Source of the DNA: JALORV01 sp963780715
Lineage (GTDB): Bacteria > Pseudomonadota > Gammaproteobacteria > Burkholderiales > Burkholderiaceae_F
NCBI GenBank assembly: GCA_963780715.1
Contig: CAWADK010000027.1
Location: forward strand, 1 to 64,000
Reading direction: 5' to 3'
DNA: 64,000 bases
The position numbers and the translations under genes were made by a program. Below are positions 36,468-45,200 of this stretch, piece after piece (position 1 is the stretch's first letter; every line of letters starts with the position of its first letter). The notes under the pieces are model-generated. The model was not told the origin of the DNA. It ran no database searches and saw only the letters and a program-made list of their open reading frames with translations.

Positions 36468-37805
36468 TCAGCCGGCGATCGCGGCGGCGACCGGGGCCGA
36501 TGGCGCCGAGGCCACGCGATGCTCCGTGCGCTCGAGCTCGACCGCGGCCGCCAGCAGCGCCAGGCGCGCAATGACGCCGTAGGCGTAGAAGCGGTTCGCC
36601 GCGCTCTCCACCGCCGTCTCGTTGCAGTCCGGAAGGTTGCAGCTGCCGGCAAAGGCGAGCGGCACGAAGTGCATGCCCGGAGCGTTGAGGTTCTCGTCGC
36701 GCGCGCGTTCCGTGTGCACGCGATAGAACCCACCGACGACATAGCGATCGATCATGTAGACGACCGGCTCAGCGACGGCGTTGTCGACCAGTTCGATCGT
36801 CGGCACCCCTTCCTGGATGATGACCTCGCTGACCTCCAGGCCTTCCTTGACCACCGACATCTTGTTGCGCTGCTTGCGGTTCAGCCCCCGCACTTCCGAC
36901 GCATCCTTGACCGTCATGACGCCCATGCCATAGGTGCCGGCATCGGCCTTGACGACGACGTAGGGCGTGTCCTCGATCCCGTGCTCGCGATACTTCTCGC
37001 GCATCTTGCCCAGCACGAAGTCGATATTGCTGGCCAGGCACTCCTCACCGGCGCGCTCGTGGAAGTTGACCTCTCCGCAGCGTCCGAACGCAGGGTTGAT
37101 GAGCCAGGGATCGATGTCGACCAGTTGCGCGAACTCGGCCGCGATGACGTCGTAGGCCGCAAAGTGGTTCGACTTGCGCCGGATGGCCCAGCCCGCCTGC
37201 AGCGGCGGGACCAGCACCTGGTCGTCGAGGTCGCGCAGGATCGGCGGAATGCCGGCCGACAGATCGTTGTTGAGAAGCACCGCGCAGGGCGTGAAGCCGG
37301 CCAGTCCCACCTTGCCGCCTTCGCGCACCAGCGGTTCGAGCATCAGCGTTTCGCCGGTCGGCAGCTCGATACGCGTTGGCTCCCGGACTTCTTCCGAGAG
37401 GGAACCGATGCGCACCTCGAGACCGGTCTGCCGCAGGATGCGCTGCAGGCGCGCAACATTGGCCAGGTAAAAGAGGTTGCGGGTATGGCGCTCGGGCACC
37501 AGCACGAGATTGCGGGCATCCGGGCACAGGCGCTCGATAGCGGACTGCGCGGCCTGAACGGCACTCGGCAGCATGTCCTCCGAGAGGTTGTTAAACCCAC
37601 CCGGGAACAGATTCATGTCCACCGGCGCCAGCTTGTAGCCGGCGTTGCGCAGGTCGACCGAGCCATAGAACGGTGGCGTGTGGTCCTGCCACTGCAGTCG
37701 GAACCAGCGCTCGATCGCCGGCATTTCATCGACGATCTTCTGCTCGAGCGCCAGCAGGGGGCCGGTGTTGGCCGTGGCCAGGCGGGGAATTGCAGGATGC
37801 GACAC
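36468..37805 (-). CDS. gshA: Glutamate-cysteine ligase (proteobacterial type)
   Basis: 445 residues from the GTG at 37805. It belongs to the gshA type found in Acidithiobacillus and betaproteobacteria, not the E. coli type. Seen: WFRLQWQDHTPPFYGSVDLRN, APVDMNLFPGGFNNL, PERHTRNLFYLANV, FAAYDVIAAEF and VVVKADAGTYGMGVMTVKDA (the likely ATP-binding strand). It makes gamma-glutamylcysteine, the first step of glutathione synthesis. A terminator of the amtB transcript lies just upstream, so it must have its own promoter nearby. Confidence 0.95.
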   Translation of the reverse strand: MSHPAIPRLATANTGPLLALEQKIVDEMPAIERWFRLQWQDHTPPFYGSVDLRNAGYKLAPVDMNLFPGGFNNLSEDMLPSAVQAAQSAIERLCPDARNLVLVPERHTRNLFYLANVARLQRILRQTGLEVRIGSLSEEVREPTRIELPTGETLMLEPLVREGGKVGLAGFTPCAVLLNNDLSAGIPPILRDLDDQVLVPPLQAGWAIRRKSNHFAAYDVIAAEFAQLVDIDPWLINPAFGRCGEVNFHERAGEECLASNIDFVLGKMREKYREHGIEDTPYVVVKADAGTYGMGVMTVKDASEVRGLNRKQRNKMSVVKEGLEVSEVIIQEGVPTIELVDNAVAEPVVYMIDRYVVGGFYRVHTERARDENLNAPGMHFVPLAFAGSCNLPDCNETAVESAANRFYAYGVIARLALLAAAVELERTEHRVASAPSAPVAAAIAG

Positions 37806-37942
37806 GGCGGGCTCGCCTTAGTGCGGCAATCGGTTCGACCGCCGCACAAGATCCATGGGACGGGCAGTGTACCGCTGCCGATCTGCCCCGCCGCCCGCGG
37901 GTCAACCCCATGGCGACGGGTCGCGCCGCACCGATTCTGTGC

Positions 37943-37969
37943 AAAAAAACGGGCACCGATAGGTGCCCG
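37943..37969 (-). terminator. Rho-independent terminator downstream of amtB
   Basis: On the minus strand CGGGCACC and GGTGCCCG (37969-37962 and 37957-37950) form an eight-base stem with a four-base loop, followed by a run of seven T (37949-37943). It clearly ends the glnK-amtB message before gshA. Confidence 0.92.
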
Positions 37970-38094
37970 TGAAAGTTCGCCACGGTAGGGCCGCGGGAGC
38001 GGCCCGGCGAGCTAGGGAGACACAACCTTCAATCCCACCGTGCCCTTTCCGGGTGGCACGGCAGGTCCCCGGGAGTCGCCTCCCGGGGAAACAA
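37970..38094 (-). other. Structured amtB 3' untranslated region with two further hairpins
   Basis: Between the amtB stop and the terminator, the minus strand contains CCCCGGGAG-TCGC-CTCCCGGGG (38088-38067) and CCGTGCC...GGCACGG (38061-38038). A weaker GC-rich hairpin near 37990-38010 follows. The density of perfect stems in ~120 bases is unusual. They could stabilise the message or represent a small RNA released from the 3' end. This is structure seen, function inferred. Confidence 0.5.
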
Positions 38095-38100
38095 ACATGA

Positions 38101-39696
38101 CTACGAGTGGTACGCGGATTCGCCGTGGTACGTCGTGTCCAGGCCTTCCCGCTCCTCTTCCGGCGTCACGCGCAGGCCGGTAATCATCTTGACGATGGTC
38201 AGCGCTACGAACGAAACCGCGGCCGAGATGACCACTGCTGTCAGCACGGCCTGGAACTGGATCCAGACCTGCGCGCCGATGCCGGGGAAATCTGCTGCGT
38301 CACCGCACTTGTTGGTGATGTAGTTGCAGATGCCGGCGCCGCCGAGTGAAGGCGCAGCGAAGACGCCGGTCAGCAGCGCGCCGACGATGCCGCCAACACC
38401 GTGCACACCGAACACGTCGAGTGCGTCGTCCGCGCCCAGCATCTTCTTCAGCCCGGTCACGCCCCAGAAGCAGGCCAGGCCAGCCGCTACACCGATCACC
38501 AGCGCGCCGATGATGCCGACGAAGCCGCAGGCCGGCGTGATGGCTACCAGGCCGGCTACGGCACCGGAGGCGGCACCGAGCATCGAGGGCTTGCCCTTCA
38601 CCATCCACTCGGCAAACATCCACGCGAGTACCGCCGCCGCCGTGGCGAGCAGCGTGTTGACGAAGGCGAAGGCCGCGACTCCGTTGGCTTCCAGGTTGGA
38701 CCCGGCGTTGAAGCCGAACCAGCCCACCCACAGCAGCGCGGCACCGACCATCGTCAGCGTCAGGCTGTGCGGCGCCATGGACTCCTTGCCGTAGCCGATG
38801 CGCTTGCCGACCATGTACGCCGCTACCAGGCCGGCGATACCGGCATTGATATGCACGACGGTGCCGCCGGCGAAATCGAGCGCGCCCTTGGCCCACAGCC
38901 AGCCCGCATTGGCCATCACCGCATCGAGTGTGGCCTGGTCCTTGATCGCGTCCGGACCGTCCCAGTACCAGACGGCATGCGCCATCGGCAGGTACGAGAA
39001 CGTGAACCAGAGCACCGAGAAGAGCAGAACGGCGGAGAACTTCATGCGCTCGGCATAGGCGCCGACGATCAGCGCACAGGTGATGGCTGCGAAGGTGCAC
39101 TGGAACGCGACAAACAGCAGTTCAGGGATGTAAACGCCCTTGCTGAAGGTCGCCGCGGCCGACTCGGCATTCACCCCCGACAGGAACAGCTTCGAGAAGT
39201 TGCCGAAGAACAATCCGGGGCCACCGAACGCCAGCGTGTACCCATAGATCACCCACAGCACCGAGATCAGCGAGAAGATCACGAAGACCTGCATCAGCAC
39301 GCTCAGCATGTTCTTCGAGCGCACTAGGCCGCCGTAGAACAGTGCCAGGCCCGGTATGGTCATCAGGATGACCATGATCGTCGCGACATACATGAACGAC
39401 GTGTCGGCCTTCTCGATCTTCGGCGCCGCCGCGGCTTCCTCGACTTTCTCCTCGACCTTGACGGTCTCGGTGACCTTCGTCGTCTCGGTGACGGTCGTCG
39501 TCTTGTCTTCCATCTTCACTGCAGGCGCAGGTGCCGTCGTTGCAGCCGGCGCTGGCGCCGGTGCGGCTTCGGCGGCCTTGCCTTCCATCTTCGGGGCAGC
39601 ACCGTCACCGTGCGAAGAGCCACCGCCCTGCGCGTAAACAGGCGCTGCCAGCGCGAAGGCTCCCACCGTGAGGAGTAATGCGAACAGTTTCTTCAT
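38101..39696 (-). CDS. amtB: Ammonium transporter AmtB with long N-terminal linker
   Basis: 531 residues from the ATG at 39696 (GAGG upstream), with a signal peptide (1-22). An unusual ~75-residue linker rich in Ala, Pro, Thr, Glu and Lys follows (about 23-98), then the eleven-helix Amt channel. Family marks: IPGLALFYGGLVRSKN, FSYLPMAHAVWYW, AGGTVVHINAGIAGLVAAYMVGKR and FGVHGVGGIVGALLTG (with the conserved pore His pair). It imports ammonium and is gated by GlnK, encoded 19 bases upstream. The end TYHGESAYHS is normal for the family. Confidence 0.97.
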   Translation of the reverse strand: MKKLFALLLTVGAFALAAPVYAQGGGSSHGDGAAPKMEGKAAEAAPAPAPAATTAPAPAVKMEDKTTTVTETTKVTETVKVEEKVEEAAAAPKIEKADTSFMYVATIMVILMTIPGLALFYGGLVRSKNMLSVLMQVFVIFSLISVLWVIYGYTLAFGGPGLFFGNFSKLFLSGVNAESAAATFSKGVYIPELLFVAFQCTFAAITCALIVGAYAERMKFSAVLLFSVLWFTFSYLPMAHAVWYWDGPDAIKDQATLDAVMANAGWLWAKGALDFAGGTVVHINAGIAGLVAAYMVGKRIGYGKESMAPHSLTLTMVGAALLWVGWFGFNAGSNLEANGVAAFAFVNTLLATAAAVLAWMFAEWMVKGKPSMLGAASGAVAGLVAITPACGFVGIIGALVIGVAAGLACFWGVTGLKKMLGADDALDVFGVHGVGGIVGALLTGVFAAPSLGGAGICNYITNKCGDAADFPGIGAQVWIQFQAVLTAVVISAAVSFVALTIVKMITGLRVTPEEEREGLDTTYHGESAYHS

Positions 39697-39715
39697 GAGC
39701 GTCCTCGTGGGTGGG

Positions 39716-40054
39716 TTAGAGCGCGTCCTTGCCGGTTTCACCGGTGCGGATGCGGACGACCTGCTCGAGGTCATAGACGAAGATCTTGCCGTCGCCGATC
39801 TTGCCGGTGCGCGCCGAGCCCTCGATGGCCTCGATCGCACGCTCGACGATGTCGTCCGCGATGGCGGCTTCGATCTTCACTTTGGGGAGGAAGTCGACCA
39901 CGTATTCGGCGCCGCGATACAGCTCCGTGTGGCCCTTCTGCCGTCCGAAGCCCTTGACCTCGGTGACCGTGATGCCCTGAACGCCAACGCCGCTCAGGGC
40001 CTCACGCACCTCGTCAAGCTTGAACGGCTTGATGATGGCGGTGATGAGTTTCAT
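39716..40054 (-). CDS. glnK: Nitrogen regulatory protein P-II (GlnK/GlnB type)
   Basis: 112 residues, full length. The uridylylation site Tyr51 lies in the T-loop GHTELYRGAEYVVDFLPKVK, and the nucleotide-binding B-loop EGSARTGKIGDGKIF is intact. It senses 2-oxoglutarate, ATP/ADP and glutamine status and plugs AmtB when nitrogen is plentiful. Its place between the TorF-type porin and amtB supports GlnK rather than GlnB. Probably expressed from the sigma-54 promoter upstream of the porin gene. Confidence 0.95.
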   Translation of the reverse strand: MKLITAIIKPFKLDEVREALSGVGVQGITVTEVKGFGRQKGHTELYRGAEYVVDFLPKVKIEAAIADDIVERAIEAIEGSARTGKIGDGKIFVYDLEQVVRIRTGETGKDAL

Positions 40055-40085
40055 GAGTTTGGTTCCCGTCTGTTGTCAGGAGGCT

Positions 40086-40871
40086 TCAGAACGTCTTGCC
40101 GACCGTGGCGAGGAAGCTGTTCCGTCCGGCACCGCGCGGCGGGTTCTCAGCCGTCGTGAAGAAGTCCTTCTCGCTGGTACCGACCCAGAAGGCACCCAGA
40201 ATCCAGCCCGAGCCCATGATGTCCCACGTGCCACCGAGCTTGAAGTCCCACACGTTGTCCTTGTTGAGCGCGGTGTTGATGTTTTCGTAGTTCTTCACGA
40301 ACTGCCAGCCGGCGTGCGCGACGATGGCAAAGCCGTCGGCCAGGGGGAAGGTTCCGGAGATGTCCACGTACTGCGAGCCCTTCGTGTTGTATCCGGGAGC
40401 CTTCACGCCGAAGAAGTCGGTGAACGCGTAGTAGTACTTCACCGATGCCGGTCCCCACGACCCGCCGATGTAGGCTTCGAAGTTCTTCGCCTCGAAGTCA
40501 GGGTTGTATTCGCCGGTGCCCGGGTAGTAGTAGTAGATGACGCCGACGTCGAGGCCGAAATCACCGAACGAGTGCTTGTACCCGCCGTAGAAGTCCATCT
40601 CGATCGGCGCGCCGTTGTACAGCGTCGAGGAGACGTTCGAGTTCCAGTTGCCGAGATAGAAGCCAGACTTGTGGGCGAAGTCGACCCCGCCCTGGATCGT
40701 CGGCTGATAGTCGGTCTGCGAGAAGCCGCGGAAGCGATAGTCGCTGCCGATCGTCAGGTTGCCGGAGATGGTGAACTCCGGCTCGGCCTTCGCCGCCGGT
40801 GCCTGGGCCAGTGCCAGCAGCGGCGTAGAACAGGCCGCGGCGACAGCGGCGGCTACGAGCGCTTTCTTCAT
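40086..40871 (-). CDS. TorF family putative porin
   Basis: 261 residues from the ATG at 40871 (AGGAAG upstream). Signal peptide to LALAQ, then a beta-barrel protein of the TorF family with alternating aromatic strands (LTIGSDYRFRGFSQTDYQPTIQGGVDF, FYLGNWNSNVSS, YKHSFGDFGLDVGVIYYYYPGTGEYN) and an outer-membrane C-terminus ending in F. This family regularly precedes glnK-amtB in betaproteobacteria; its substrate is unknown, perhaps nitrogen compounds. It is the first gene after the sigma-54 promoter. Confidence 0.9.
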   Translation of the reverse strand: MKKALVAAAVAAACSTPLLALAQAPAAKAEPEFTISGNLTIGSDYRFRGFSQTDYQPTIQGGVDFAHKSGFYLGNWNSNVSSTLYNGAPIEMDFYGGYKHSFGDFGLDVGVIYYYYPGTGEYNPDFEAKNFEAYIGGSWGPASVKYYYAFTDFFGVKAPGYNTKGSQYVDISGTFPLADGFAIVAHAGWQFVKNYENINTALNKDNVWDFKLGGTWDIMGSGWILGAFWVGTSEKDFFTTAENPPRGAGRNSFLATVGKTF

Positions 40872-40924
40872 GATGATCTTCCTTTCGATGAGTCGAGGTT
40901 GGAGCGATGCTCGGGAAGGGTTAC

Positions 40925-40939
40925 GCAACTTGCGTGCCA
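40925..40939 (-). promoter_or_regulatory. Sigma-54 promoter of the porin-glnK-amtB operon
   Basis: On the minus strand TGGCACG-CAAG-TTGC (40939-40925) matches the -24/-12 consensus TGGCACG-N4-TTGC at every defined position. It lies about 55 bases before the porin ATG. An inverted TGCACC ... GGTGCA pair occurs further upstream (about 40948-40978), but its spacing is longer than a standard NtrC site. Nitrogen control by NtrC is the expected regulation. Confidence 0.9.
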
Positions 40940-41152
40940 CTTGCTGCACCGCCAGAAACGCCGCCCGAAGGTGCAGAAAGCCCCGCCCGGCACCGTCGCG
41001 CGCCTCGTCCGGGTGCGATCACGCCCCAAGTCGGGGAGTGGCCCTGCTCGGCGCGGCGGAGTCCATAACCCCGCATTCACCACAGCGGTGCGCTGCTAGA
41101 CTGGAATTGAGACCTCCGCAAAGCCCCTACGGGTGTGCCGTCTACTTGCCGC

Positions 41153-41386
41153 ATGGACAAGATTTCCTTCCTCGATGACCTGCAGTCCCGCGTGTCGGAG
41201 CTGGTCCGGCAAACGCCGGCGGCAGACATGCAGAAGAACCTCAAAGCCCTGCTGACACAGCAGTTCGCGCGGCTCGAGCTGGTCACGCGCGAGGAGTTCG
41301 ACACTCAGGCCAAGGTGCTGGCGCGAGCGCGCAGCAAGCTCGACGAACTCGAACTACGCATCGCCGAGCTCGAACGCCGGCCCTGA
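41153..41386 (+). CDS. ubiK: Ubiquinone biosynthesis accessory factor UbiK
   Basis: 77 residues from the ATG at 41153 (MDKISFLDDLQSRVSELV). UbiK (YqiC/BMFP family) is an amphipathic N-terminal helix plus C-terminal coiled coil that helps assemble the aerobic ubiquinone-synthesis complex with UbiJ. The conserved ending LVTREEFDTQAKVLARARSKLDELELRIAELE is present. It is normally adjacent to comM in betaproteobacteria; here a three-gene block separates the two. It is divergent from the porin operon. Confidence 0.92.
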   Translation: MDKISFLDDLQSRVSELVRQTPAADMQKNLKALLTQQFARLELVTREEFDTQAKVLARARSKLDELELRIAELERRP

Positions 41387-41495
41387 GGCGACGGCACAGA
41401 CGCCGCAGGCGCTCAAAGGCCTGGGACGCAGCGGTTGAATCACTGTCGCCCGGCCGCATCTTCAATGGAGAAATGCGGCAACCAGGGAGGCCGCC

Positions 41496-42839
41496 ATGAT
41501 CCATCTGACATCGCCCGCTGCGCGGCCCGCGGCCGTAGCGGGAATGTTCTATCCGGCCGATGCGCAGACATTGCGCAACGAGGTCGATCGACTGCTCGAC
41601 GCGGCGCCGCGTCGCCTCGCACTCGCGCCCAAGGCCCTGATCGTGCCGCACGCGGGGTACCCGTACTCGGGTCCGATCGCAGCGAGCGCCTACGCCTGCC
41701 TTGCTTCGCATGCGGATCACATTTCCCGCGTCGTACTGATCGGTCCGGCCCATCGCGTCGCCGTGCGAGGCCTGGCGACACCCGGCGCTGACCGGTTCGC
41801 GACGCCGCTGGGCGAGGTGCCGCTCGACACGACCGCACTGGCGGAACTCGAGGCCCTGCCGCACGTCAACCGCAACGCACTCGCGCATGCCGAGGAGCAC
41901 GCGCTCGAAGTGCAGCTGCCTTTCCTGCAGCGCGTGCTCCACGAGTTCTCATTGGTGCCCCTGCTCGTCGGCGACGCGACCGTCGACGAGGTGGCGCAGG
42001 CGCTGGATCGGGTCTGGGGCGACGAGGAGACACTCATCGTCGTGAGTTCGGACCTGTCGCACTATCTGCCGTATGCGGAAGCCCGGCGGACCGATGCGGC
42101 AACGCTCGAAGCGATCCTGCGCCGCACGCCCGGGCTGCACGGCGCGCAAGCGTGCGGTGCGACGCCGATCAACGGACTGCTGCAGGTCGCGCTCCGCCGC
42201 GGCCTCGCGCCGCAGCTGCTCGATGCGCGCAATTCCGGCGATACGGCGGGCGACCGTGCCCGCGTGGTCGGCTACGCAGCCGTGGCCTTTCGCGAGCCCG
42301 ACCGCGGCCAACCGCTGCTGCAGGTCGCGCGCGAAGCAATCGAGGGCGAGCTTCAGCCCGAAGCCTCGCCTGCGGGACACACGGCAGCGTGCCTGTCGAG
42401 CCGCATCGCGAGCTTTGTCACCCTGCGACGTCACGGCGAACTGCGCGGCTGCGTCGGTGGACTGGAACCCGATGCCGTGCTGCGCCTGGATCTGCCGCGC
42501 CACGCTCGTGCGGCGGCCTTCGAAGACCCCCGTTTCCCGCCACTGCGGCTCGAGGAACTCGACGGCCTGCGCATCGAAGTTTCGCTGCTGACACCGTCGG
42601 AATCGATCCCCGCCGACTCGGAGGCCGATGTGCTGGCCGCGCTGCGACCCGGCGTCGACGGCGTGATACTGACGGCGGGCAACCGGCGCGCGACCTTCCT
42701 GCCGCAGGTCTGGCACGAGATCGCCTCGGCGACCGAGTTCCTGCGCCACCTGAAGCTCAAGGCCGGATTGCACCCCGATGCGTGGTCCGCGCATTTCCGC
42801 GTGGCGCGGTACACCGCCGAGAAGTGGGTCGAGGCATGA
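41496..42839 (+). CDS. AmmeMemoRadiSam system protein, MEMO1 (B) and AMMECR1 (A) fusion
   Basis: 447 residues, ATG at 41496 with AGGGAGG upstream. Residues about 1-268 form a MEMO1-like domain (AVAGMFYPADAQTLR, LIVPHAGYPYSGPIAASAY, VVLIGPAHRVAV, VSSDLSHYLP, NGLLQVALRRG). Residues about 275-447 form an AMMECR1 domain (FVTLRRHGELRGCVGGLEP, EDPRFPPLRLEELDGLRIEVSLL, ATFLPQVWHEI). In many genomes these are separate genes that travel with a radical SAM enzyme; here that enzyme follows across a 74-bp repeat. Biochemical role unknown; modification or redox chemistry is proposed from the families. No irregularity. Confidence 0.93.
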   Translation: MIHLTSPAARPAAVAGMFYPADAQTLRNEVDRLLDAAPRRLALAPKALIVPHAGYPYSGPIAASAYACLASHADHISRVVLIGPAHRVAVRGLATPGADRFATPLGEVPLDTTALAELEALPHVNRNALAHAEEHALEVQLPFLQRVLHEFSLVPLLVGDATVDEVAQALDRVWGDEETLIVVSSDLSHYLPYAEARRTDAATLEAILRRTPGLHGAQACGATPINGLLQVALRRGLAPQLLDARNSGDTAGDRARVVGYAAVAFREPDRGQPLLQVAREAIEGELQPEASPAGHTAACLSSRIASFVTLRRHGELRGCVGGLEPDAVLRLDLPRHARAAAFEDPRFPPLRLEELDGLRIEVSLLTPSESIPADSEADVLAALRPGVDGVILTAGNRRATFLPQVWHEIASATEFLRHLKLKAGLHPDAWSAHFRVARYTAEKWVEA

Positions 42840-42909
42840 GCGCCGAACGGCCGTTCCGGAGGCGCGCATTCCCCCCTGGGGGGACGGCGCGCAGCGCCAA
42901 GGGGGCAAC

Positions 42910-42912
<3 letters not shown>
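42836..42912 (+). repeat. Third copy of the 74-bp stop-to-start element
   Basis: Runs from the ATGA junction at the end of the MEMO/AMMECR1 gene (mini-ORF ATG 42836, stop TGA of the gene 42837-42839) to the ATG of the radical SAM gene at 42910. It contains TTCCCCCCTGGGGGGA as hairpin core and AAGGGGG as ribosome-binding site. It is homologous over its full length, without gaps, to the two units at 30634-30781 and again contains a 25-codon frame starting MSAERPFRRRAFPP and ending in KGAT. Confidence 0.88.
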
Positions 42913-44001
<1,089 letters not shown>

Positions 44002-44035
44002 CGCTGGCCGCGAGCGCTGGCCTCGAACGCTGAGG

Positions 44036-44950
44036 CTAGGCGGCGGAGGCTTCGGATGAGGAACGTTTGCGCGCGACGGCGATGATCTTGGCGGCGGTTT
44101 CGAGCTGCAATTCGGACAGCTCCGCATCCATCGTCGGCCGATCAATGAGGCGCACGTTCTTCTTGCGTGCGATTTCCTTCGCGCCGCGCTCGTAGCCCGC
44201 TTCGGCGATCACCGCCACGCGCAGCATTCCGATTTCGCGCGCCTGCTCGATCAGCGCCGTGATGCGATCGACCGAGACATTGTCGTTCTGAACGACGAAC
44301 GCATAGGCACGCGCCGGATCGTCCCGGTGCCGAAGCACGAGTTCGATCGGCCAGACGGCCGGCGACGCCGGCACCTGCCGATAGCCCCGCGACTCGTACC
44401 AGGCCAGCACGAGTTCGCGCAGCGGTACCGAAGGCGCCATGGCATCCAGCATCGGCGAAGTGTCACGCGGAGCAGACCGTGAACCGGCCCGCGCGCGCTT
44501 GGGCTCGGCCACGGGCGCCGGCGGCGCCACACGCGGGCTCGGCGGACGACTCACTTCGTCGACCATGATCTGCGAAATCAGCTCCTCGATCGGATCGAGA
44601 CCCGCAGCCGCCTCCTCGGCCGGCGTCATTTCTCGATTGACCTGCGGCGCGCTTTGTTCATAGTCGATCGGCGGCAGCGAGTGCACGCCGGGCGCGTTTT
44701 CTCCGCCCTGGGCAGCCAGCCCATGGGCCTGACGAATCAGCGCAGCGTGATCGACTTCATCGGCGGTCGGCGTCGGCAACTCCACTTTGCGCGGCTTTTC
44801 GCCGGACGGAGCAGCGCCCAGCATCATCGCCATAGCAGCCTGTTCGCGCGCCGCTGCCTGCTCCCGGATCGACGAGGCGCGCCGACGCGCCCAGAGGTAC
44901 AGACCCACCAGGACCAGCAGCAAGAAGAAACCAAACAGTAGCGACGACAC
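44036..44950 (-). CDS. Membrane-anchored Mrr-like (restriction-endonuclease fold) protein
   Basis: 304 residues from the GTG at 44950, which places a membrane helix (LLFGFFLLLVLVGLYLWARRR) at the N-terminus. A long disordered, Pro/Ala-rich middle follows (about residues 45-180), then a C-terminal domain of Mrr/PD-(D/E)xK style: LRELVLAWYESRGYRQV, IELVLRHRD, YAFVVQNDNVSVDRITALIEQA, AVIAEAGYERGAKEIARKKNVRLID. The usual Gln-x-Lys catalytic strand reads Gln-Asn-Asp, so nuclease activity is doubtful. No Shine-Dalgarno is obvious and the start could lie further upstream. Function unknown. Confidence 0.65.
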   Translation of the reverse strand: MSSLLFGFFLLLVLVGLYLWARRRASSIREQAAAREQAAMAMMLGAAPSGEKPRKVELPTPTADEVDHAALIRQAHGLAAQGGENAPGVHSLPPIDYEQSAPQVNREMTPAEEAAAGLDPIEELISQIMVDEVSRPPSPRVAPPAPVAEPKRARAGSRSAPRDTSPMLDAMAPSVPLRELVLAWYESRGYRQVPASPAVWPIELVLRHRDDPARAYAFVVQNDNVSVDRITALIEQAREIGMLRVAVIAEAGYERGAKEIARKKNVRLIDRPTMDAELSELQLETAAKIIAVARKRSSSEASAA

Positions 44951-45200
44951 GGCGAGGAGATTTGCGCCGGCATGCTCGCATGCCGGAATCCGACGGAGCC
45001 TCCATCGTGACACGAGTCAACCGGGCCACCCAACCAAATATCGGGTTAAACCGGTCATTTTTCGGGACGCGGCGAGTGTGGTCGCGGTCATCCCGGGGTT
45101 TCATGAGGCCCGGCGACGGGAATCGGCTGGCAATTCAGCGGTTCGGCCCGCGAGCGGCCGGGCGCGCCCCGATAGAATCGACTCCGCTTCGCCTTCCCCC

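Noticed and set aside
38067..38088. CCCCGGGAG/CTCCCGGGG hairpin as the amtB terminator
   Set aside because: No T-run follows it on the minus strand; the hairpin at 37950-37969 with T7 is the better terminator.
40944..40980. Inverted TGCACC/GGTGCA pair as an NtrC site
   Set aside because: The half-sites are much farther apart than in known NtrC sites, so I mention it only as a possibility.
44967..44986. CCGGCATG/CATGCCGG palindrome as an operator for the Mrr-like gene
   Set aside because: A single short palindrome without a known regulator or second copy; not enough to call a binding site.
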